Shown one piece after another: positions 14,843-22,773 of a stretch of DNA of 64,000 nucleotides; position 1 is the stretch's first letter, and each line of letters opens with the position of its first letter. The DNA is taken from assembly GCA_963770035.1 (NCBI GenBank), contig CAVYON010000037.1, positions 124,001-188,000 on the forward strand, given 5' to 3'. A program made the position numbers and the translations under genes. The DNA comes from Roseiarcus sp963770035. Lineage in GTDB: Bacteria; Pseudomonadota; Alphaproteobacteria; Rhizobiales; Beijerinckiaceae. The notes below the pieces were generated by a model. It was not told the DNA's origin. It saw only the letters and a program-made list of their open reading frames with translations, and made no database searches.

Positions 14843-17800
14843 GTGATCCGGATCGAGCCCCGCTTCGCCGAACTTTCGGCGATGACAAACTTTTCCTTCC
14901 TGCGTGGGGCCTCGCATCCGGAGGAGATGGTCGCGCGGGCCGCCGAGCTCGGACTTGCGGGGATCGGGATCGCCGACCGCAACACGCTCGCCGGCGTCGT
15001 GCGCGCGCATGTTTTTGCGCGCGAGAACAAGGCGGCGCTGGAGGGCATGCGGGTCGTCACCGGAGCGCGCCTCGCTTTCGACGACGGAACACCAGACGTG
15101 CTCGCCTATCCGCAGGACCGCGCGGCTTACGGCCGCCTCTGCCGCATCCTCACGGCGGGAAACCTGCGCGCGCCGAAGGGCGAGTGTCATTTGCGGATCG
15201 AGGACCTGATCGAGCATGGCGAGGGGCTGCAAGTGGTGGCGATGCCAGCGCATTCCCTCCCTCACCCGGGCCGCGCTTGCGCGCGCCCGGGCGCAAGCTC
15301 TTGTGGGGGAGGGCTAGGGAGGGGGGTCGCACGGACCTCTCAGGAGAAGCATGGTCAAGCTGGAATTGCCGAGCGCAGCGCGACCCCCCACCCCGTCCCT
15401 CCCCCACAGGGGGGGAGGGGGATTAGCGGCCAGGCGCGCAGCGAAAGCCAACTCCTGAAGCTCCTCCGCGACGCCTTCGGCCCGCGGCTCTGGATCGGCG
15501 CGAGCCTGACTTACGGCGAAGACATGCGCGGGGCGCTCGTATGGCGCATGGGCCTGGCGAAGACGCTCGGCGCCCCCCTCATCGCGACCAATGACGCGAT
15601 GATGCACGCGCCCGAGCGGCGCGCGCTCGCCGATGTCGTCGCCTGCATCCGCCAGGGTGTGACGCTCGAAGCCGCCGGAAAGCTCACGCAGGCCAACGCC
15701 GAGCGGCATCTGAAATCCCCGCGCGAGATGGCGCGCCTGTTCGCCGAGGCGCCCGAGGCGGTTGAAGAAACGATCCGCTTCCTCCAGACCCTCGCTTTCA
15801 GCCTCGACGACCTGGCGCACCGCTATCCCGAGGAAGTGCGCGAGGGCCATGCGACGCCCCAGGCCGCGCTCGAGGCTTTCGCCTTCGAGGGCGCCAGGGC
15901 GCGCTACCCGCAAGGCGTTCCGGAGCGCGTGCATGAGGCGCTGGCGCACGAGCTCGCGCTCATCGCCGCGCTCGACTACGCGCCCTATTTCCTCACCGTG
16001 CACGACATCGTGCGCTTCGCCCGCTCGCGCGGCATTCTCTGCCAGGGCCGCGGCTCGGCGGCCAACTCCGCCGTCTGCTTCTCACTCGGGATCACCGAGG
16101 TCGATCCGGCCCGTTTCGATCTCCTGTTCGAGCGCTTCGTCTCGCCCGAGCGCAACGAGCCGCCGGACATCGACGTCGATTTCGAGCACGAGCGGCGCGA
16201 GGAGGTGATCCAGTACATCTACCGGCGCTACGGGCGCGAGCGCGCCGGCCTCGCCGCGGCGGTCACCACCTACCGCACCCGCTCGGCGATCCGCGAGACG
16301 GCCAAGGTCTTCGGCCTCTCCGACGATGTGATCACGGCGCTGAACGGCACGGCCTGGGGCCACGGGACGACGCCGATCGGCGAGACACAAGTGCGCTCCG
16401 CGGGCCTCGATCCCGCCGACCCGTCGCTCGCGCTGGCGCTCACAATGGCGGGCGAGCTTGCCGGCTTCCCGCGCCATCTCACCCAGCACAGCGGCGGCTT
16501 CGTCATCACTCGTGACCGGCTCGACGAGGTCGCGCCGATCCTGAACGCAGCGATGGAGGACCGCACCACGATCGAATGGGACAAGGACGATCTCGACGCG
16601 CTCGGCCTCTTGAAGATCGACGTGCTGGCGCTCGGCATGCTGACCGCGCTGTCGAAGGGCCTCGGCCTGCTCGAGAAGCACTACGGCGAGCGGTTGGCGC
16701 TCGCGACCATCCCCTCCGAGGAGGCTTGCGTCTACGCCATGATCCAACGGGCCGACACGATCGGCGTGTTCCAGATCGAGAGCCGGGCGCAGATGTCGAT
16801 GCTGCCGCGGCTGAAGCCGGCGAGCTTCTACGATCTCGTGATCGAGGTCGCGATCGTGCGCCCGGGCCCGATCCAGGGCGACATGGTGCACCCCTACTTG
16901 CGCCGGCGGCAGGGTCTCGAGGACGTCGTCTATCCGTCGAAGGAACTCGAGGCGGTGCTGCAGAAGACGCTCGGCGTGCCGCTCTTTCAGGAGCAGGCGA
17001 TGAAGATCGCCATCGTCGCCGCGGGCTTTACGCCGGCCGAGGCGGACAAGCTCCGCCGCGCCATGGCGACCTTCCGCCGGGTCGGCACGATCCAGACCTT
17101 TCAGGACAAGATGATCGAAGGCATGGCGGCCAAGGGTTACGACCGCGACTTCGCCGAGCGCTGCTTCCGCCAGATCGAGGGATTCGGCGAATACGGCTTT
17201 CCCGAGAGCCATGCGGCGAGCTTCGCCCTGCTCGTCTACGCGTCCTGCTGGATGAAGTGCCGCTATCCCGACGTATTCGCCGCCGCGATGCTCAATTCCC
17301 AGCCGCTCGGCTTCTATGCGCCGGCGCAGCTCGTGCGCGACGCGCGCGAGCATGGCGTCGAGGTGCGCGAGGTCGACGTCAACCTGTCGGACTGGGATTG
17401 CGGGCTGGAGCCCCTCTCGCCCGAGCGGGGTGAAGGGGAGGGTCGCATCCACCCCCGCCACGCCTTGATGGCGGAGCATATTTGCGCGACGCATGCGGTG
17501 CGGCTCGGCTTCCGGCAGATCCTCGGCGCCAAGCAGGAGGATATGCGAAAGCTCGTAGAGCGGCGCGGCGAGGGCTACGACTCCGTGCGCGACTTATGGC
17601 TGAGGAGCGGCCTTTCGTCCGCGGCGCTTGAAAAGCTTGCCGACGCAGACGCCTTCCGTTCGCTCGGCCTCGACCGGCGCGGAGCGCTCTGGGCGGTGCG
17701 CGGGCTCGACCGGGTCGGCGACCAGGACGCGCTGCCCTTGTTCGCCGCCTCGCGCCCCGAACGCGACGCCGAGCCGGACGCGAAGCTGCCGCCGATGCCG

Positions 17801-18385
17801 CTCGGCGCGCATGTGGTCGAGGATTACCGCCGCCTGTCGCTGTCGTTGAAGGCGCACCCGACTTCGTTCATGCGCGCCCGTCTCGCCGCGCGCGGGATTT
17901 TGCGCTCGGACGCGCTGCCCTCGGTCAAGAGCGGCGAGCGCGTGACGGTCGCGGGCCTCGTGCTGGTGCGCCAGCGGCCCGGCACCGCCAAGGGCGTGAT
18001 CTTCATGACGCTCGAAGACGAGGAGGGAGTCGCCAACGTGATCGTCTGGCCGAAGGCGTTTGAACGGTTGCGCGCCATCGTGCTCGGGGCGCGCTTCGTC
18101 GCGGTGACCGGGAAATTGCAGAACGAGCAGGACGTCATCCATGTCGTCGCCGACCGCATGGAGGACCTGACGCCGATGCTGGGGCTTTTGTCGGAAAAGG
18201 GCGCGACGATCGATCCCAGCGCCCGGGCCGATGAGGTCAAGCGCCCGCAGATGACGGTGGCGCAGAAGCGCCAGGGCAACCGCTTCGCCCAGACGCCGCG
18301 CCTCGACGACCCGCGCGCCCCGGCCCTGCCGCTCGACATGGCCGAGGTCCGCAAGGCGATGCCGGCCGGGCGGAATTTTCAGTGA
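14843..18385 (+). CDS. dnaE2: Error-prone DNA polymerase DnaE2 (ImuC)
   Basis: 1180 residues from GTG 14843 (GGCAGGAG upstream). It is the catalytic subunit of translesion synthesis with ImuA/ImuB. Visible are the N-terminal PHP domain (AELSAMTNFSFLRGASHPEE, GIADRNTLAGVVRAH), the palm/finger region (ILCQGRGSAANSAVCFSLGI, PPDIDVDFEHERREEVIQYI), RPGPIQGDMVHPYLRRRQG, and the C-terminal OB fold (GVIFMTLEDEEGVANVIVWP). It is about 80-100 residues longer than usual: residues about 135-197 are a translated dispersed repeat, and EPLSPERGEGEGRI near 855 may be another short insert. The frame stays open throughout. Confidence 0.95.
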   Translation: MIRIEPRFAELSAMTNFSFLRGASHPEEMVARAAELGLAGIGIADRNTLAGVVRAHVFARENKAALEGMRVVTGARLAFDDGTPDVLAYPQDRAAYGRLCRILTAGNLRAPKGECHLRIEDLIEHGEGLQVVAMPAHSLPHPGRACARPGASSCGGGLGRGVARTSQEKHGQAGIAERSATPHPVPPPQGGRGISGQARSESQLLKLLRDAFGPRLWIGASLTYGEDMRGALVWRMGLAKTLGAPLIATNDAMMHAPERRALADVVACIRQGVTLEAAGKLTQANAERHLKSPREMARLFAEAPEAVEETIRFLQTLAFSLDDLAHRYPEEVREGHATPQAALEAFAFEGARARYPQGVPERVHEALAHELALIAALDYAPYFLTVHDIVRFARSRGILCQGRGSAANSAVCFSLGITEVDPARFDLLFERFVSPERNEPPDIDVDFEHERREEVIQYIYRRYGRERAGLAAAVTTYRTRSAIRETAKVFGLSDDVITALNGTAWGHGTTPIGETQVRSAGLDPADPSLALALTMAGELAGFPRHLTQHSGGFVITRDRLDEVAPILNAAMEDRTTIEWDKDDLDALGLLKIDVLALGMLTALSKGLGLLEKHYGERLALATIPSEEACVYAMIQRADTIGVFQIESRAQMSMLPRLKPASFYDLVIEVAIVRPGPIQGDMVHPYLRRRQGLEDVVYPSKELEAVLQKTLGVPLFQEQAMKIAIVAAGFTPAEADKLRRAMATFRRVGTIQTFQDKMIEGMAAKGYDRDFAERCFRQIEGFGEYGFPESHAASFALLVYASCWMKCRYPDVFAAAMLNSQPLGFYAPAQLVRDAREHGVEVREVDVNLSDWDCGLEPLSPERGEGEGRIHPRHALMAEHICATHAVRLGFRQILGAKQEDMRKLVERRGEGYDSVRDLWLRSGLSSAALEKLADADAFRSLGLDRRGALWAVRGLDRVGDQDALPLFAASRPERDAEPDAKLPPMPLGAHVVEDYRRLSLSLKAHPTSFMRARLAARGILRSDALPSVKSGERVTVAGLVLVRQRPGTAKGVIFMTLEDEEGVANVIVWPKAFERLRAIVLGARFVAVTGKLQNEQDVIHVVADRMEDLTPMLGLLSEKGATIDPSARADEVKRPQMTVAQKRQGNRFAQTPRLDDPRAPALPLDMAEVRKAMPAGRNFQ
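15254..15421. repeat. Repeat-family B copy inside dnaE2
   Basis: The segment has the family's marks, GTGGGGGAGGG with GGGGGGTCGCACGGACCTCT on one side and GCGCGACCCCCCACC with CCCCCACAGGGGGGGAGGG on the other, giving a long imperfect palindrome. Related copies lie at 33710-33833, 33890-34015, 34160-34262, 42735-42865 and 49950-50092, all outside genes. Confidence 0.75.
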
Positions 18386-18577
18386 TAGAGGGTAGAGCCA
18401 TGCGCCGCGACTCAATCATGAGAACGGTGACCCACGCGCCGATCCAGAACAAGGTGGCATCGAACGGCTTGCAAAATGCGTCGGTAAGTTTACAGTAGTT
18501 CGCGACCACAAGAGTCATCGAAAAACAGATGGACGGATCGGTAATGAAACTCGGCGAAATTTGTTTGGCACCTTGCT

Positions 18578-19300
18578 TTGATTCCGCAGCAGCGTTTCGA
18601 ATACCGCCAGCGGGATGTACGCGGAACGACGCTTGAATTTGTTCACAAGGACGGTCGACGCTTCTACTCGATACCACTCACCAATCACCCATCGCTTAGT
18701 AATGTTAATCCGAGAATAGCGATCGTAGGATTGTCGCCAGCGGGCAACCAAATCGCGGAATTCGTTTCTGCCTACCGCGTCTCCGGCTCGTATTCGAAGG
18801 CGATTGTGGCTGCGGCATTCGCAGGCCTTGCTCGCGACATCGTCGCCATGTTTGATGGCTTGGGTATTACGCGCAGCCTACATTTGCGATTTCCCCGGTC
18901 GGATAGCCTTGCACACCATCCCGACGTGTTCGTAACCTCGCTCGTTGCGTGCGCATCGCTTGACTCGAATTACGGCTCCGATGACTTTGACCCTGAAGCG
19001 AATGAAATAGCTCGTATTTGTGCCACTGAGCGTTTCCTCGAGCAAATTCTTTGTCCAAATTTCGATCGCCTCACCCACGTCTTCCTATTGGGCGCGCAGG
19101 CAACGTCTGCGGCAAAGAAGTTAAGGGCCAAGAGCGGGAAGCCAATCCGTGAAGTGCTTGAGAAGCGGGGCAAGACCGTGCTGAGTTTGCCACATCCTAG
19201 CGGACAGAATCAAGAATATGTGCGTCTCGCTTCGCTCGACAAGACGGTTTCCCGCGCTGGATCAATCCCGTTGAGCAGAAATGGCGCGAGTATCGACTGA
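18578..19300 (+). CDS. Uracil-DNA-glycosylase-superfamily-like protein
   Basis: About 240 residues. IAIVGLSPAGNQIAEFV resembles motif 1 and VLSLPHPSGQNQEYVRLAS motif 2 (HPSxxN) of the uracil-DNA glycosylase superfamily; THVFLLGAQATSAAKKL lies between. The start is uncertain: TTG 18578 is the frame's first start, while an ATG at 18544 in another frame reads MKLGEICLAPCFDSAAAF, so a small frame error near 18590 is possible. Base composition is visibly less GC-rich than the neighbours, suggesting recent acquisition. Activity is not proven. Confidence 0.55.
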   Translation: MIPQQRFEYRQRDVRGTTLEFVHKDGRRFYSIPLTNHPSLSNVNPRIAIVGLSPAGNQIAEFVSAYRVSGSYSKAIVAAAFAGLARDIVAMFDGLGITRSLHLRFPRSDSLAHHPDVFVTSLVACASLDSNYGSDDFDPEANEIARICATERFLEQILCPNFDRLTHVFLLGAQATSAAKKLRAKSGKPIREVLEKRGKTVLSLPHPSGQNQEYVRLASLDKTVSRAGSIPLSRNGASID

Positions 19301-19585
19301 AGCCTCCCTAAAGGACGCAATAAGGAACCGGAGGCGAAATACAAGGCGAAGCGTGAGACTGTGCGGTCCACAATCAATGACCTGCGGACGCAATTCGCTG
19401 TCGTTGGCGATTCGAAGTGACCCGCTTGAAGGGCAACTTGGCAACCCTCCGTGGGCGGAGTGCGTGCGGGACGGAAATTTCCACCAGTCAGTCCGCTTAG
19501 ACTAACTGGAAGCGTCGGCGTCAATCTCGTCGTTCATAAGGGGTCTCCCCGCTCACGCAAGAAAGTCTTCCGCCAACGGACAGAG
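19301..19585. other. Intergenic, no gene seen
   Basis: This stretch is less GC-rich, like the preceding gene. Short frames exist on both strands but none has a ribosome-binding site or recognisable motif. Confidence 0.4.
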
Positions 19586-19936
19586 CTACCCACCAAGCCG
19601 GGCCACGATCCTCTGAACAGCCGCTTTCAACGCAGCAAGCCGGTGGGTACGGACGCCTCAGAGGATGTCCGACCGCACCTCTCCGTAGTGATGGCGCAGG
19701 ACATTCCCGATCCCGGCGATTTCGCGCCAAGGGACACCGGGTTCCGCCGCCTTCAGGTGATCCAGGATCCTGCGGCTCGCCTCGGAGAGGATTTCAAGAT
19801 TGCGCTCGACCAGTTGACGAACGCGTCGGTCGGCGGCGAACTTCTCGAAGCCCAAGCCAAGCGTATCCGCTTCGATATTAGCGATCGCCTACAGAACATC
19901 CTCCGAGTGGAGCCGAGGGTCGCGCCGCGGCGGCAT
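19586..19936 (-). pseudogene. hepT-like HEPN toxin gene with two nonsense codons
   Basis: Reading from ATG 19936 gives PPRRDPRLHSEDVL, a TAG, AIANIEADTLGLGFEKFAAD, then RRVRQLVERNLEILSEASRR, EIAGIGNVLRHHYGEVRSDI, a TGA, and RLAALKAAVQRIVARLGG before a final stop at 19586. The total of 116 codons equals the usual DUF86/HepT length, and both stops stand where relatives have E (GAG) and W (TGG), so each is a single-base nonsense change. The toxin is probably dead. Its ATG overlaps the stop of the antitoxin gene by one base. Confidence 0.85.
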
Positions 19937-20370
19937 TAGAACACCATTTCTGCCTCTGCGAGAATGTTGTCTCGAAGTTGGGGCTTGAGCGCCTCCCTGT
20001 CGACGACGTCGACCGGCCGCCCGAGCCGATCGGTCAGCAGCATCTTTATTCCCACCAGATCCAGCAGGTCGAAGGGCGCGGTCGGATCGATGCCTATGAG
20101 CACATCCACGTCGCTTTCAGGCCAGGCTTGGCCACGCACGACAGACCCAAACACGGCGGCCGAGGCGACGCCTCGCTCCTTGAGCTCAGGTTCCATCGCT
20201 TTCAGCGTCGCGATGACTTCGCCTTTCTTCGGGGCAGGACGACCCCCCGTTTCTCGCTCGACCATCAGCCGAAGCGCTTCGCGCACCACCTCGCTGGCAT
20301 TGTTGTAGAGGCCGATCGCAACCTTACGTCGGACATATTCCTCTAGTGCGGGCGTGAGCGACACGTTCAT
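19936..20370 (-). CDS. RHH (ParD-like) - MNT nucleotidyltransferase fusion antitoxin
   Basis: 144 residues from ATG 20370. Residues 1-40 (NVSLTPALEEYVRRKVAIGL, YNNASEVVREALRLMVERE) form a ParD/CopG ribbon-helix-helix DNA-binding domain. Residues about 60-144 hold VFGSVVRGQAWPESDVDVLI, the GSx(10)DxD nucleotidyltransferase motif, and LLTDRLGRPVDVVD. The fusion joins operator binding to toxin modification in one protein. It directly precedes the broken hepT gene. An upstream in-frame ATG at 20418 is less likely because the extra residues do not belong to either domain. Confidence 0.8.
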   Translation of the reverse strand: MNVSLTPALEEYVRRKVAIGLYNNASEVVREALRLMVERETGGRPAPKKGEVIATLKAMEPELKERGVASAAVFGSVVRGQAWPESDVDVLIGIDPTAPFDLLDLVGIKMLLTDRLGRPVDVVDREALKPQLRDNILAEAEMVF

Positions 20371-20414
20371 TGAGGTGCTGATCTCCGCGTCCGGGCATCT
20401 AATGCGGGGGCCGA

Positions 20415-20510
20415 TCAAACTTTAGCAATCTTTGTTATAGAATGGCCTCCGATCGTGCAAGCCGACTTGAATGCCGGCTGTGTCCTGCTGGCATCGAGCA
20501 GCAGCTTCAT
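20415..20510 (-). pseudogene. Vestige of a PIN-domain (VapC-like) toxin gene
   Basis: The ATG at 20510 overlaps the ancestral stop of the phd-like antitoxin gene (ATGA), as in intact vapBC pairs. The first residues MKLLLDA match the start of PIN toxins (MKLLLDTHALLW). After that the sequence is unrelated and stops after 31 codons. Only the first seven codons of the toxin seem to remain. Confidence 0.5.
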
Positions 20511-20787
20511 GCGTCAGGTGGCAACGGACCCAACAGAAAATCTTCCGGCGATGGATCGTCGAAGTCGTCGGCGATGAATTCAACCAAAGCGTCGATTCCG
20601 TGCTCCCGCTTGGCTCCCGCTTGAACTCGTCGATCGCCGCAAGGCGCAGACCTTTCGCCGGCCGATTCCGGGTCACGTAGAAAACCGGGGCGCCGTTGCG
20701 GGTGACGACGATCGTCTCTCCGCGCTCGACGTCGCGCGCCAGCTCCATCAGCCAATTCTTCGCTTCCTCTATGCCGATGGTCTTCAT
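20507..20787 (-). pseudogene. Phd/YefM antitoxin gene broken by an 11-bp tandem duplication
   Basis: From ATG 20787 the frame gives KTIGIEEAKNWLMELARDV, ETIVVTRNGAPVFYVTRN and AAIDEFKRE, the Phd/YefM fold. Then the frame shifts: the proper C-terminus HGIDALVEFIADDFDDPSPE with DFLLGPLPP lies in another frame. Removing one copy of the 11-bp unit at 20602-20623 restores the whole protein. The antitoxin is therefore inactivated by a small duplication, and its toxin partner is reduced to a vestige. Confidence 0.85.
20602..20623. repeat. 11-bp perfect tandem duplication
   Basis: GCTCCCGCTTG occurs twice without spacer. It lies in the phd-like gene and causes its frameshift. Such short direct repeats can revert by slippage. 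Confidence 0.9.
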
Positions 20788-20914
20788 GCTCGCATTGTCG
20801 CCGCAAGCGCGAAAACGTCCAGCCGATCGAAGCCCAGCGACATCGCAGCGGAGGCGCAAGCTCAGCGGCGGGGCGATCCCTTGCGGCTAGCCCTTCGGTC
20901 GCTGTGTTTTGTAA

Positions 20915-20942
20915 TATGGGCGCCCATAAGGGGATGCCCATA
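20915..20942. promoter_or_regulatory. Palindromic operator of the vapBC pair
   Basis: TATGGGCGCCCATA (20915-20928) is a perfect palindrome, followed by a further half-site TGCCCATA at 20935-20942. It lies just before vapB at 20953, where VapB/VapBC complexes usually bind to repress their own operon. Confidence 0.65.
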
Positions 20943-20952
20943 TGGACAGGCG

Positions 20953-21198
20953 ATGAAAACGACGATCGAAATTTCTGACCCGCTCCTTCGCGACGCGCGC
21001 AAGATTGCCGAGCGCGAGGGAATCACGCTGCGCGCTCTGGTGGAGCGGGGGCTTCGCCGGGTCGTCGCCGAGACGCGGACCAGCCCGCCCTTCAAGTTGC
21101 GCAAAGCGAGCTTCAAGGGTCGCGGCCTGCAAGACGACCGCGGCGACGCTTCGTGGGACAAGCTGCGCGATCTTTCCTATGAGGGTCGCAGCGGTTGA
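20953..21198 (+). CDS. vapB: VapB-like antitoxin (DUF2191/RHH type)
   Basis: 81 residues beginning MKTTIEISDPLLRDARKIAE, the short beta-strand and helix of this antitoxin family, then GITLRALVERGLRRVVAE. The C-terminal FKLRKASFKGRGLQDDRGD is the usual toxin-binding tail. ATG 20953 was chosen over an upstream in-frame ATG because the MKTTIEI start is conserved. The stop overlaps the TTG of vapC by four bases. Confidence 0.85.
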   Translation: MKTTIEISDPLLRDARKIAEREGITLRALVERGLRRVVAETRTSPPFKLRKASFKGRGLQDDRGDASWDKLRDLSYEGRSG

Positions 21199-21659
21199 TC
21201 GCCGTCGCCACGAGCATTCTTGTCTACGCCCATCGAGAGGACTCGCCGTTTCACGACATCGCACCGAAGCGAGTTGCGGAACTCGCGGAGGGAACGGCGC
21301 CATGGTCGGTTCCCTGGCCGTGCGTGCACGAGTTTCTCGCCATCGTCACGCATCCGCGTATCTATGCGCCGCCGACGCCCCTTGAGCGCGCCCTCGACCA
21401 GGTCGACGCCTGGATCGACTCGCCGAGCCTTGTGCTGTTGGCGGAGTTGACCGACCATTGGCCGACTTTGCGGGAGTTGCTCGCAGCCGGGCGAATTGCG
21501 GGAGCTCGCGTCCACGACGCGCGCATCGCGGCGCTCTGCTGGCAGCACGGCGTGCGCGAACTCTGGTCGGCCGATCGCGACTTCAGTCGCTTCGCCGATA
21601 TAACGATCGTGAACCCTTTGGTCGGACCCGGCGCGCGCCGACAGGGCAAAATGAAATGA
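21195..21659 (+). CDS. vapC: VapC-like PIN-domain toxin lacking the first catalytic Asp
   Basis: 154 residues of the PIN fold, normally a Mg-dependent RNase. ARVHDARIAALCWQHGVREL and LWSADRDFSRFADI hold the later acidic residues (HDARIAA, ADRDF). The N-terminus reads IAVATSILVYAHRED where family members have VDTNILVYA: the first metal-binding Asp is Ala (codon GCC instead of GAC). The start is TTG 21195, coupled to vapB. Without this Asp the toxin may be inactive, which would make the pair harmless. Confidence 0.8.
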   Translation: MIAVATSILVYAHREDSPFHDIAPKRVAELAEGTAPWSVPWPCVHEFLAIVTHPRIYAPPTPLERALDQVDAWIDSPSLVLLAELTDHWPTLRELLAAGRIAGARVHDARIAALCWQHGVRELWSADRDFSRFADITIVNPLVGPGARRQGKMK

Positions 21660-22270
21660 GGTCGAACCACGTCCGTCATTGCGAGTTCAGCACCGACCTT
21701 CGGCCGACCTCGATGGATGAAAGATACGTCCCTGTTCTGTTTATTATAACGAGCAAAATCAAGGAGCTATCCAACTCTTTCTCTTTATGCGCGACGCGCT
21801 CGCCGCGATCCTCAAGCGCGCCGAGGCCTGCTGATCCCGCCGGAAAGAAGCTGTCGATAGGAAAATGCAGAGAGCAAAATCTTGCGGAAAAGCGGAAAAT
21901 CGTTTAGTCTCTGACGATGACGCGATCCGATGCGACGCCAGATTTCTGTCCCGCCCGGGCTTCAGCATGCGGCGGCGGCCTTCGCCGCCAGGAGGGCGAT
22001 CGAGAAAAATTATTTTCCGGCCCGAGGTCGCTCGTAACCCGTTGAAAAGTCACGATTCGGACGAGAGAATCCAAGGAAATCCAAATTATTCCAACCCGTG
22101 AAAAGGCCGAATTCGCGGAGCCCCTAGGCATAGCCGCGGAGAGCTGAGGAAATCCAAATAAGCGGGTCCCGGAGACGGTGAAATCATCTCGCCTTACGGC
22201 AAGCCCAGTCCAAGCGCGCCCTCCTGTCTCTCACAACGCGCGGGTCAGCGGCGGCGTCCCATCCGCCCCT
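21660..22270. other. Intergenic, no gene seen
   Basis: About 600 bp with only short frames. A small motif GTCATTGCGAG at 21674 equals the end of the palindromic element found in imuB, so this may be a solo half. An ATG at 21789 opens a 15-codon frame (RDALAAILKRAEAC) that looks like a leftover C-terminus. Confidence 0.4.
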
Positions 22271-22705
22271 TTACCGCCCCGTCGTCCGCGCCACAGGGAT
22301 CGGCGCGAGCCGCAGCCGCCAGTTCGCGGGCAGGGCATTGCCGCGCAAGCCGCCGCGCGGTTCGTCGTCGTCGTCCTTGGGCGGGAACATCACCGCCGCC
22401 GCGCAGACGAGGCCGCCGAACGAGCTCATGAAGCCGACATAGAGCAGGAACAGCGCCGGGACGCCCAATCCGCTGTCATGGAAAAGCTTCCACAAACCGA
22501 ATGGATCGAACACCAGCAGCAGGGTCACGCACAGGGCCCCGGCCAGCATCCCCAACATCCAGTGGAACAACATGTAGCGGACGAGCGGGTCGAGCTTTTT
22601 TCGCGGCCCTGGCGAGCCGCAGGCGGGCGCGTTGCCGATCATGTCCGTTTCCGCCACCCGAACCTCCGTCCGCACTCCCGCGTCCATCTCCCGATACGAC
22701 CGCAA
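22271..22705 (-). CDS. Hypothetical two-span inner-membrane protein
   Basis: 144 residues. Two hydrophobic segments are clear: LFHWMLGMLAGALCVTLLLV and ALFLLYVGFMSSFGGLVCAA. A KDDDDEPRGG linker and a basic C-terminus (WRLRLAPIPVARTTGR) follow. The gene ends in the cytoplasm if N-in. An internal ATG at 22642 is an alternative start. No family recognised. It is the last gene of a minus-strand pair with the methyltransferase. Confidence 0.7.
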   Translation of the reverse strand: MRSYREMDAGVRTEVRVAETDMIGNAPACGSPGPRKKLDPLVRYMLFHWMLGMLAGALCVTLLLVFDPFGLWKLFHDSGLGVPALFLLYVGFMSSFGGLVCAAAVMFPPKDDDDEPRGGLRGNALPANWRLRLAPIPVARTTGR

Positions 22706-22773
22706 GCTTACGATTTCATCATATCCGGAAGGCGGACCCGGTCAATTCGCCCGCCCGCGACAAAAGGAGCCAT

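Noticed and set aside
16082..17494. 470-codon minus-strand frame within dnaE2
   Set aside because: Antisense shadow of the polymerase; no start signal and no recognisable family.
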